NCBI RefSeq assembly: GCF_000955955.1
Contig: NZ_JYJG01000368.1
Span: 1-25,820 of the forward strand
Direction: 5' to 3'
Length of the DNA stretch: 25,820 bases
Origin: Lentzea aerocolonigenes
GTDB taxonomy: Bacteria; Actinomycetota; Actinomycetes; Mycobacteriales; Pseudonocardiaceae
This document shows, one piece after another, positions 19,308 through 25,820 of the stretch. Position 1 is the first letter of the stretch, and every line of letters begins with the position of its first letter. The position numbers and the translations under genes were made by a program. The notes under the pieces were generated by a model. That model was not told the DNA's origin and searched no databases. It worked only from the letters and a program-made list of their open reading frames with translations.

Positions 19308-20634
19308 AACGCTGCGCGCCAAGCTGATCGTCGGCCAGATCGCGGTGATCATCGCGTTGTCCGTGGTCACCGGCGTGGTCGCGGTGCTGGCGCTGCACGG
19401 TTTCCTGACCCACGACCTCGACCGCCAGATCACCGAGATCAAGCAGCCACCGGTCGGCAGCCGCGCGCCGGGACTCAACGCCAAGATCAACCCCGACGGC
19501 ACCGTCGAGGGCACGATCGAGCTGCCGTACTGGGACCAGCCGCGCCCGCTGAACGCCTCCGAACTCAAGCAGCTCAAGGACCTCGACCCCGGCAACCACA
19601 GCGTCGACTTCGGCCAGGACGTCGGCTACTTCCGCATCCACGTCGACCCGACGCGGATCAAGGGCATGCCGTCGGGCCCTGTCGACGAACTCGTCTGGCA
19701 GATGATCTGGCTGCTCGTCGCCCTCACCGCGGCCGGTGTCGCCGCGGCCGCGCTGGTGGGCCAGCGGATCATCCGGAGAAGCCTGGTCCCGCTCGACCGC
19801 GTCGCCGAGACCGCCACCCGCGTCTCCGAGCTGCAGCTGCACGAGGGCGACGTCGCACTCGCCGATCGGGTGCCGGACACCGACCCGGACACCGAGGTCG
19901 GCAAGGTCGGCCTGGCGCTCAACCGCATGCTCGGCCACGTCGGCGAAGCGCTGGAGGCCAGGCACGCCAGCGAAACCCGGGTCCGCCGGTTCGTCGCGGA
20001 CGCCTCGCACGAGCTGCGCACACCGCTCGCCGCGATCCGCGGTTACGCCGAGCTGACCAGACGGTCCGAGGAGGAGGTCCCTGACCAGATCGCGCACGCC
20101 ATGGGCCGCGTCGAGTCCGAGGCCGTGCGGATGACGTCGCTGGTCGAGGACATGCTGCTGCTCGCCCGTCTCGACGACGGCCGTCCGCTGGAACGCGAGG
20201 AGGTGGATCTCTCGCGGCTCGTGCTGGACGTGGTCGGCGACGCGAGGATCTCCGCGCCGCAGCACAACTGGAGAATCGCGCTGCCGGAAGAACCGGTGAT
20301 CGTCGAGGGCGATGTCCAGCGCCTGCACCAGGTCCTGGGCAACCTGCTCTCCAACGCCCGCACCCACACCCCGCCCGGCACCACGGTCACCACCGGCCTG
20401 AACGTCCACAACGGACGCGTCGACCTCACCGTCACCGACGACGGACCGGGCATCCCGGCGGGCCTGGAGGTGTTCGAACGGTTCGCGCGCGGCGACAGCA
20501 GCAGGTCACGCGCCGCCGGCAGCACGGGGCTGGGGCTGTCCATCGTGGCCGCCGTCGTCGGCGCGCATGATGGCCAGGTGTCCGTGCAGAGCGTCCCAGG
20601 CAAGACCGAATTCACCGTCTCGCTGCGGCTCTGA
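19285..20634 (+). CDS. Sensor histidine kinase
   Basis: A 449-aa membrane kinase partnered with the preceding regulator. Helix 1 is at about 13-38 and helix 2 at about 138-160. They enclose an extracytoplasmic sensor of about 100 residues with no recognisable domain (LPYWDQPRPLNASELKQL). A HAMP linker (about 160-225) leads to the phospho-acceptor H242 in DASHELRTPLAAIRGYAEL. The ATPase domain has the N-box (N353, N357), DDGPGIP (385-391) and GSTGLGLSI (412-420). It autophosphorylates on H242 and passes phosphate to D66 of the regulator. The stimulus is unknown. The ATG start overlaps the regulator gene by 23 bp. The last 129 bp overlap the convergent SGNH gene. Confidence 0.94.
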   Translation: MSSSLRPKTLRAKLIVGQIAVIIALSVVTGVVAVLALHGFLTHDLDRQITEIKQPPVGSRAPGLNAKINPDGTVEGTIELPYWDQPRPLNASELKQLKDLDPGNHSVDFGQDVGYFRIHVDPTRIKGMPSGPVDELVWQMIWLLVALTAAGVAAAALVGQRIIRRSLVPLDRVAETATRVSELQLHEGDVALADRVPDTDPDTEVGKVGLALNRMLGHVGEALEARHASETRVRRFVADASHELRTPLAAIRGYAELTRRSEEEVPDQIAHAMGRVESEAVRMTSLVEDMLLLARLDDGRPLEREEVDLSRLVLDVVGDARISAPQHNWRIALPEEPVIVEGDVQRLHQVLGNLLSNARTHTPPGTTVTTGLNVHNGRVDLTVTDDGPGIPAGLEVFERFARGDSSRSRAAGSTGLGLSIVAAVVGAHDGQVSVQSVPGKTEFTVSLRL

Positions 20635-21345
20635 GGTTTCGCTCCACAGCAACGGCAGCAGGTCCGCGCCCCGCCGGAACAGCCACGGGATCCCCTTGAG
20701 CAGCAGCCACGCGACGTGGTGCCACACCGTGAGCTCGCGCCCGCCGGAGCACTCCAGGCTGACCTCGCCGACCGCGTGCCCGACCGCGCGCAGCTCCGAC
20801 GCGAACGCCTTCGCGAGCATCCGGTGCCCCAGCTCGGACGGGTGCAGCCGGTCGACCGCCCACGTCTCCAGTTCGTACGCACCGGGCAACGTGTGCAGGT
20901 CGACGCACCGCACGCCGTGCCGTGCGGTCACGACGTCGACCACGCGGTTGTACTCGTCGATGCGTTCCTTGAGCACTCGCCGCAACCGTCCGGGCAACTT
21001 GAAGACGCGGCCCTGGTCGTGGAACCGCACGGTGACGACGGAGACGCCGGCCGCGGTCAGCTCACGGCAGATCGCGTCGAGGTCGGCGTGCATCCGCCGG
21101 ACCGAGAAGTCGGACCGGAGCGTGTCGTTGACGCCCGCGATGACGACGGCCGCGCTGGGCTCGTCGCGCAGGGCCTGCGGCAACTGGGTGCGTCGGACGT
21201 CCGCCAGCCGCGCGCCGGAGACGGCGTAGTTGCGATAGCGGTTGTCCGGGTAGGCGGACGAGAGGATCGGGCCGAAGCCGCGCCACCCGCCGGGAACGAG
21301 GTCTCCGATCCCGACCGCTGTCGAGTCACCGAGCAACACCAGCAC
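20506..21345 (-). CDS. SGNH/GDSL-family hydrolase
   Basis: A 279-aa esterase-like protein. Block I is LLGDSTAVG with nucleophile S8, the oxyanion Gly is in AVSGARL, block III is AGVND (N73), and block V is DRLHPSELGH with D165 and H168. These give a full SGNH catalytic set. No signal peptide is present, so it is probably cytoplasmic; the substrate could be an acyl or acetyl ester and is not deducible. The start is GTG with GGGG close upstream; a second GTG two codons later is possible. The last 43 residues (from about EPQRDGEF) are encoded on the antisense of the histidine kinase gene and look unlike the family. They are probably a read-through tail rather than a selected domain. Confidence 0.87.
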   Translation of the reverse strand: MLVLLGDSTAVGIGDLVPGGWRGFGPILSSAYPDNRYRNYAVSGARLADVRRTQLPQALRDEPSAAVVIAGVNDTLRSDFSVRRMHADLDAICRELTAAGVSVVTVRFHDQGRVFKLPGRLRRVLKERIDEYNRVVDVVTARHGVRCVDLHTLPGAYELETWAVDRLHPSELGHRMLAKAFASELRAVGHAVGEVSLECSGGRELTVWHHVAWLLLKGIPWLFRRGADLLPLLWSETSEPQRDGEFGLAWDALHGHLAIMRADDGGHDGQPQPRAAGGA

Positions 21346-21398
21346 ACGCCCCAGGATCAGCGTGCCCGGTGATCTCGGAATGACCGTGTGGGAACGGT

Positions 21399-22571
21399 TC
21401 AGCGAAATGCTGGGTAAAGAGGGAGTTCGAGCACCTCAGCGCCGTAGCGGTCGGCCAGTGCGCCGATCACCGCGTCGGCGTGCGAGGCAACGGTCTTCTC
21501 GCCGAGGATCAGCGCGTCGGACCGCAGCCGCACCCACCGGCCGGCCAGCACGACGCTGCGCGGTGGTGCGTTGTCGACGGTCGGCATCGGCTTGGACAGC
21601 GCCCGCCACGTCGCGAGCCACACCCACAGCAGCTGGGCTTCCAGCAGGCGCGGTAAGAGGATCGCGTCGTCGTCCATCTCCGGCCACACCGACCCGACCT
21701 CGGCCCGCCACGCGGCGACCATGGCCTCGGACATGCCCGGCGGCAGCCCCCACCCGCACCAGCAGGACGGGAACGGCACCCGCAGCGCCGCGGCGTCGAA
21801 CACGATGTCGCGGACGCAGCCGCCCTCGAAGTCGACGAACCGGACCCCGCGCGAGGTGACCAGGTGGTTGTCCGGACACGACGTCGACGGGCTGAACGCA
21901 CGGCGGCGTGAGGTGCTGAACGCCCGCGCGGCGTCGGCGGCGAACTCGGTGGCCTGCGGGGACGTCTCGACGCCCAGCGTGGTGCCGAGCAGCGCCGGTA
22001 ACCCCGCGATGGCGGCGTGCACGTCGACCGCGATCGGGTCCTGGCAGCACTGCGCACCGGCGCGGCGCATCAACGCGTCGAAGTCCGCGTCCCGGCCCGC
22101 CGTCGTGGCGTGCAGGCGGCCCATCGCGTGCGCCCACGACAGCAGGCCACGTTCAGCGGCACGCGCGTCCTTGGCGTGCAGCTTCTCGGACAACCTCGGC
22201 GCGCGGCCCAGATCCTCCAGCACGACCAGGCGCGACGTCGCGTCGTGGGCGAAAAGTTCCGGCGTGGCGCGCTCTTCGGCGGGCAACGCGGTGAGGAGCT
22301 GATGGCTGACGGCTTCGTGCGCCCACGGGTCGCGGTCACCGGTACCTGCCGGATACCGCTTCACGACCAGCGTGCGCGGCATCGAGAACGGCGAGGACGC
22401 CACTCTGACCCGGATCACGACGGAACGACCGGTACCCCCGAGAGCCTCGGGGTCAGCTAGACGCACCTGTGCGCCCAAACGCCTGGTCAGTACCCGCTCG
22501 GCAGCATCGACAGCTTCAGCGATCTCAGGTGAAGTCGTGTCGGGAGGGCCCGCGGTGATCTCCACGCTCAT
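21399..22571 (-). CDS. Aminoglycoside-phosphotransferase-fold protein with altered catalytic loop
   Basis: A 390-aa protein of the APH/choline-kinase-like fold. The N-lobe has LVVKRYP (K71, ATP-binding Lys) and RLVVLEDLG (115-122, hinge); a helix carries AHAMGRLHATT. The catalytic loop reads FSPSTSCPDNHLV (226-238) and the metal-binding loop is FVDFEGG (D247). In the family the loop is [H/S]xD-x4-N, so an Asp is expected five residues before N235; here that residue is T230. The protein may be catalytically dead or use another residue. GGAGG lies too close to ATG 22571, and GTG 22565 has better spacing, so the start may be two codons later. The substrate is unknown; resistance should not be assumed. 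Confidence 0.85.
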   Translation of the reverse strand: MSVEITAGPPDTTSPEIAEAVDAAERVLTRRLGAQVRLADPEALGGTGRSVVIRVRVASSPFSMPRTLVVKRYPAGTGDRDPWAHEAVSHQLLTALPAEERATPELFAHDATSRLVVLEDLGRAPRLSEKLHAKDARAAERGLLSWAHAMGRLHATTAGRDADFDALMRRAGAQCCQDPIAVDVHAAIAGLPALLGTTLGVETSPQATEFAADAARAFSTSRRRAFSPSTSCPDNHLVTSRGVRFVDFEGGCVRDIVFDAAALRVPFPSCWCGWGLPPGMSEAMVAAWRAEVGSVWPEMDDDAILLPRLLEAQLLWVWLATWRALSKPMPTVDNAPPRSVVLAGRWVRLRSDALILGEKTVASHADAVIGALADRYGAEVLELPLYPAFR

Positions 22572-22673
22572 CCCCTCCGACCCTACTCCCCATGTCCGTG
22601 AGCCGGACCGACGCTAATCCGGCCAGGCTGCGACTACCACCACTCGTTGATAACGGCTCGCGCTGTTTCCGGA
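22572..22673. other. Gap between the DUF389 and APH-fold genes with a weak hairpin
   Basis: This 102-bp same-strand gap holds GCCGGA (22602-22607) and TCCGGC (22618-22623), a 6-bp inverted repeat with a 10-nt loop. It could be a weak terminator for the DUF389 transcript. The APH-fold gene therefore may have its own promoter, but none could be fixed by eye. Confidence 0.3.
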
Positions 22674-23615
22674 TCACCCCTTGGACAGTGGACGTGTGGA
22701 AACACCATCCGTTGCCCGCCGCCTGCGGATCAACAGAACGAACGCCGCGGCGGCGACAATACCGATCAAGTTGATCCCCAGTTGGGCTACTGCCGGCCCC
22801 ACTCTGTCCCACACTCCGAGAACTGCCGCCAAAGCCGCGTACCCGGCCGCCGGAACCGTGGTGACCGAGATGAACACGCCGACGAGTGCCGCGGACTTCG
22901 CGGACGTCATCGACAGCATGCCCGCCGCACCCGCGAGCAACGCGACGATCAGCGAGAACGGCCCGAACTGGTAGACGAAGTCGACCTGGTGACCGTTGAT
23001 CAAGGCGTTCTTGTCGAACAGCCCGCCGAGCTCACCGCACCACGTCAGCACGGACGTGATCACCATGGCCAGCGGGAAGCCGACAGCGAGCGCGATCGAT
23101 GCCCGTTTGACCAGGTCCCACCGCTTCGCCACGAGCCCGACCGCGATGGCGGCGAGCGGCCCGAACTCCGGCCCCACCACCATCGCGCCGACGATCGTCA
23201 CCGGCGAGTTCGTCGCGACGCCGACCGCCGCCAGCAGGCACGCGATCGTGAGGAAGGCCTGGAACGTCAAGCTCGGCCGGGACTCCTCGCCCGACTTCGC
23301 GATCAGCTCCTCCCACACGATCACGTCCGAGCCCTCGCCCGGCGCGTTCTCCTCCGCGAGGTCGGCGCTGTCGGACAACGACGTGTCGATGGATTCGATC
23401 GTGACGCCACCGGTGTGGTCGATGTGCAGGTCGCACAACGCGCTGACGATCTCGTCGACCGCCTCCCGCGCCACGTCCGCCGTGATCAGGTCACCGGTGG
23501 GCTCGATCGCCGCGCCACGCAGGACCACGAGATGAGTGGCCCCTGCGTGGTCGCGGAGGATCTTCAGCGCGGCTTCGGACTGGTCTGCCGGGCAGACCAC
23601 CCTCAGCCTCAGCAT
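22674..23615 (-). CDS. DUF389 family membrane protein
   Basis: A 313-aa protein. The N-terminal soluble part (1-100: [20 protein letters not shown], then an ALCDLHIDHTGGVTIESID segment) has a ferredoxin-like alternating pattern. It is followed by about six membrane helices, with the DUF389 hallmark VTIVGAMVVGPEFGPLAAIAVGL near 143-165 and a second SAALVGVFISVTTVPAAGYAALA block. The family is widespread in bacteria and has no established function; transport or signalling has been suggested only from topology. The frame extends upstream, but ATG 23615 is chosen because it shares one base with the TAA of aspS (TAATG), giving a coupled pair. The C-terminus is basic (RRRRATDG). Confidence 0.88.
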   Translation of the reverse strand: MLRLRVVCPADQSEAALKILRDHAGATHLVVLRGAAIEPTGDLITADVAREAVDEIVSALCDLHIDHTGGVTIESIDTSLSDSADLAEENAPGEGSDVIVWEELIAKSGEESRPSLTFQAFLTIACLLAAVGVATNSPVTIVGAMVVGPEFGPLAAIAVGLVAKRWDLVKRASIALAVGFPLAMVITSVLTWCGELGGLFDKNALINGHQVDFVYQFGPFSLIVALLAGAAGMLSMTSAKSAALVGVFISVTTVPAAGYAALAAVLGVWDRVGPAVAQLGINLIGIVAAAAFVLLIRRRRATDGVSTRPLSKG

Positions 23616-25390
23616 TACTGCTTCTGGTCGGGCTTGGCGTCGACGCCGGCTTCCTTGCGCTGCTGCGGCGTGATCGGAGCCGGAGCCGCGGTCAGCGGGT
23701 CGTAGCCGCCACCGGACTTCGGGAACGCGATCACCTCGCGGATCGAGTCGACACCCGCGAGCAACATGACGAGGCGGTCCCAGCCGAGCGCGATGCCACC
23801 GTGCGGCGGCGCGCCGAACTTGAACGCGTCGAGCAGGAAGCCGAACTTCTCCTGCGCCTCCTCCGCCCCGATGCCCATGACGTTGAACGCGCGCTGCTGC
23901 ACGTCCGCGCGGTGGATACGAATCGAGCCACCGCCGAGCTCGTTGCCGTTGAGGATCACGTCGTAGGCGTAGGCCAGCGCGTTGCCGGGCTCGGTCTCGA
24001 AGTTGTCGATCCACTCCGGCGTCGGGCTCGTGAACGCGTGGTGCAGCGCCGTCCACTTGCCGCCACCGACCGCGACGTCACCGGCCTCGAGCTTGTCGAC
24101 GGCCTCGAACATCGGGAAGTCGACGACCCAGGCGAACGCCCACGCGTTCTCGTCGACCAGGCCGACGCGGTGCGCGATCTCGACGCGGGCCGCACCGAGC
24201 AGTGCGCGCGCGTCCCGTGCCTCACCGGCGGCGAAGAAGATGCAGTCGCCCGCGTTCGCACCGACGGCCTTGGCGAGCCCGTCGCGCTCGGCGTCCGTGA
24301 GGTTCTTGGCGACCGGCCCGCCCAGCGTGCCGTCTTCCGCGATGAGGACGTACGCGAGGCCCTTGTGGCCGCGCTGCTTGGCGAACTCCTGCCACGCGTC
24401 GAGCGTGCGCCGCGGCTGGCTCGCACCACCCGGCATGACCACGGCACCGACGTACGGCGCCTGGAACACGCGGAACGTCGTGTCCTTGAAGTACTCCGTC
24501 AGCTCCGTGAGCTCGACGTCGAAGCGCAGATCCGGCTTGTCCGAGCCGTACTTCGCCATCGCCTCGGCGTAGGAGATGCGACGGAACGGCAGCGGCAGCT
24601 CGACGTCCTTCGTCTCCTTCCAGATGGCGGCGAGCAGCTTCTCGGTGAGCGCGATGACGTCGTCCTGCTCGACGAAGCTCATCTCGATGTCGAGCTGGGT
24701 GAACTCCGGCTGCCTGTCCGCGCGGAAGTCCTCGTCGCGGTAGCAGCGCGCGATCTGGTAGTAGCGCTCCAGGCCACCGACCATGAGCAGCTGCTTGAAC
24801 AGCTGCGGCGACTGCGGCAACGCGTACCAGCTGCCGGGCCGCAGCCGCGCGGGCACCAGGAAGTCGCGCGCGCCCTCGGGCGTGGACCGGGTCAGCGTCG
24901 GCGTCTCGATCTCGACGAACTTCTCGCCGTGGAGAACCTCTCGCGCGATCCGGCTGACCTCGCTGCGCAGCCGGATGGCCTTGGCCGGGCCCTCCCGGCG
25001 CAGGTCGAGGTAGCGGTGCTTGAGGCGGGCCTCCTCGCCCGGCTCCGTGTCGCTCTCGACCTGGAACGGCAGCGGCGCGGCCTCGTTGAGCACCTCGAGG
25101 TCGCTCACGTAGATCTCGACGGCGCCGGTGGGGAGCTCGGGGTTCTCGCTGCCCTCTGGCCGCTTGCTCACGTCGCCGGTGACCTTGATGACGTACTCGC
25201 TGCGCAGCCGGTGCGCGCGCTCGGCCATCTCGCCCTCGCGGAAGACGACCTGGGCGACGCCGGACGCGTCGCGGAGGTCGATGAAGATGACACCGCCGTG
25301 ATCACGCCGGCGAGCGACCCACCCGGTGAGGGTGACGGACTGCCCGGCGTGCTCGGCCCGGAGTGATCCGGCCTCGTGCGTGCGCAACAC
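23615..25390 (-). CDS. aspS: Aspartyl-tRNA synthetase
   Basis: A 591-aa class II aminoacyl-tRNA synthetase that attaches aspartate to tRNA. The N-terminal OB-fold ([23 protein letters not shown], about 19-41) binds the anticodon. The catalytic core carries [19 protein letters not shown] (motif 1 region), [27 protein letters not shown] (motif 2) and [15 protein letters not shown] (motif 3). A bacterial-type GAD insertion lies between motifs 2 and 3. Length is as expected for bacterial AspRS. The start is GTG with AGGAG eight bases upstream. It is the most conserved gene in the window and a fixed chromosomal marker. Its stop overlaps the DUF389 start by one base. Confidence 0.97.
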   Translation of the reverse strand: MLRTHEAGSLRAEHAGQSVTLTGWVARRRDHGGVIFIDLRDASGVAQVVFREGEMAERAHRLRSEYVIKVTGDVSKRPEGSENPELPTGAVEIYVSDLEVLNEAAPLPFQVESDTEPGEEARLKHRYLDLRREGPAKAIRLRSEVSRIAREVLHGEKFVEIETPTLTRSTPEGARDFLVPARLRPGSWYALPQSPQLFKQLLMVGGLERYYQIARCYRDEDFRADRQPEFTQLDIEMSFVEQDDVIALTEKLLAAIWKETKDVELPLPFRRISYAEAMAKYGSDKPDLRFDVELTELTEYFKDTTFRVFQAPYVGAVVMPGGASQPRRTLDAWQEFAKQRGHKGLAYVLIAEDGTLGGPVAKNLTDAERDGLAKAVGANAGDCIFFAAGEARDARALLGAARVEIAHRVGLVDENAWAFAWVVDFPMFEAVDKLEAGDVAVGGGKWTALHHAFTSPTPEWIDNFETEPGNALAYAYDVILNGNELGGGSIRIHRADVQQRAFNVMGIGAEEAQEKFGFLLDAFKFGAPPHGGIALGWDRLVMLLAGVDSIREVIAFPKSGGGYDPLTAAPAPITPQQRKEAGVDAKPDQKQ

Positions 25391-25401
25391 GGTGGTGGCT
25401 C

Positions 25402-25430
25402 CTTGTAGACGAAGTCAGCTTTACCGTCAA
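25402..25430 (-). promoter_or_regulatory. Possible aspS promoter
   Basis: On the minus strand TTGACG (25425-25430) and TACAAG (25402-25407) are separated by 17 bp, close to a housekeeping-sigma promoter. However, TACAAG overlaps the Shine-Dalgarno, which would give a nearly leaderless transcript. The match may be fortuitous, with the true promoter further upstream. Confidence 0.3.
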
Positions 25431-25509
25431 GGCTAGCTGGGACCGCCTTCGGATTTTCACGCAGGTCTTTCCCAGGCGCCGGTGATCTCTGTTGGCTAGC
25501 TTGTCCGGC

Positions 25510-25797
25510 ATGCGGATCCCGGTGGCCGTCTTCGGCATGCTCGTGATGTTCGTCGTGGCAGTCGGCGTGCTGTTCCTCGGCGTTCTCGGCTTCACGCCGG
25601 TGTCCGCGTGCACCGGGATGTGCTTCGCGCCGTTCATGATGTCGACGGTCGGCACCATCGTGATCGGGCTGTCCGCGACGTTCGCGACCTGGTTCCGCGC
25701 GCTGCGTGAGCCTCGGGCCTACTGGCCGTGGATCGGTGCCGCGCTGATGGCCGGTCTCTATCTCGTGGCGCTCTCAGTCGCGGAACAGGTCCTCTAG
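25510..25797 (+). CDS. Small membrane protein of unknown function
   Basis: A 95-aa hydrophobic protein with three predicted membrane helices: about 3-27 (VAVFGMLVMFVVAVGVLFLG), 40-60 (FMMSTVGTIVIGLSATFATW) and 72-92 (WIGAALMAGLYLVALSV). A short loop between helices 1 and 2 contains SACTGMC, two Cys four residues apart. This could form a disulfide or bind metal. ATG 25510 is taken; a TTG six codons upstream is in frame. It is divergent from aspS across 119 bp. The family is not recognised. Confidence 0.7.
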   Translation: MRIPVAVFGMLVMFVVAVGVLFLGVLGFTPVSACTGMCFAPFMMSTVGTIVIGLSATFATWFRALREPRAYWPWIGAALMAGLYLVALSVAEQVL

Positions 25798-25820
25798 TAG
25801 TACTTCGTCAGGTCGCGCTG
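25794..25820 (-). CDS. Possible 3' end of a gene continuing beyond the window
   Basis: On the minus strand the last bases read QRDLTKYY followed by TAG (25794-25796), overlapping the stop of the small membrane protein by three bases. Convergent genes with such overlaps are common here, and the residues are protein-like. Eight codons are not enough to identify or prove a gene. Confidence 0.25.
   Translation of the reverse strand, partial: QRDLTKYY

Overview
This is a chromosomal segment of a high-GC actinomycete. The pervasive third-position G/C, the many GTG/TTG starts and the gene content (a giant SARP/AfsR-type regulator, an F420-type luciferase-family oxidoreductase, a small membrane protein resembling ArfC, and YtrA-type GntR/ABC genes) suit Pseudonocardiales (Lentzea, Saccharothrix or Amycolatopsis type). 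The genus is an inference, not something the sequence proves. No rRNA, tRNA, CRISPR array, integrase or insertion sequence was seen, and no gene-free stretch exceeds about 210 bases. Layout from left to right: (1) 1-1294, an orphan branched-chain-amino-acid-type substrate-binding lipoprotein on the minus strand, followed by a perfect 20-bp-stem hairpin. (2) 1505-4442, a tightly coupled plus-strand operon: hemerythrin-like protein, NAD-dependent epimerase-like protein, and phytoene-desaturase-like FAD oxidoreductase, with 4-bp GTGA overlaps. (3) 4433-10866, a long run of minus-strand genes. Read in transcription order they are a luciferase-like oxidoreductase, a short DUF4041 protein, a SRPBCC protein, an ABC ATPase, an ABC permease, a GntR regulator, a second ABC ATPase and a long DUF4041 protein with a C-terminal GIY-YIG-type (MUG113/T5orf172) domain. 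The two DUF4041 paralogues flank the ABC/GntR operon, whose promoter region holds a perfect 13-bp inverted repeat. (4) 10914-12069, two divergent secreted cell-wall-enzyme genes (M15-like zinc peptidase and NlpC/P60-like cysteine peptidase). (5) 12059-14908, a 949-aa SARP-NB-ARC-TPR regulator. (6) 15094-15918, a Mug-type DNA glycosylase, a decayed HAD-family gene with an apparent internal deletion, and a second copy of the repeat found at the left edge. (7) 15919-18459, an ArfC-like/ArfA-like membrane pair and a 5'-nucleotidase-family metallophosphatase. (8) 18582-20634, an OmpR-type response regulator and its histidine kinase. (9) 20506-25390, minus-strand SGNH hydrolase, an APH-fold protein lacking its catalytic Asp, a DUF389 membrane protein and aspartyl-tRNA synthetase. 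(10) A small membrane protein ends the window, with a possible 3' end of another gene at the edge. How genes work together: the ABC/GntR block looks like a self-regulated exporter operon. The redox operon probably makes a small oxygen/iron-linked oxidoreductase module of unknown substrate. The divergent peptidases probably remodel peptidoglycan. The Arf-like pair is a stripped-down version of the mycobacterial OmpATb accessory system. The most unusual item is the DUF4041 pair: one full-length with a nuclease-like tail, one cut off just after the shared domain.
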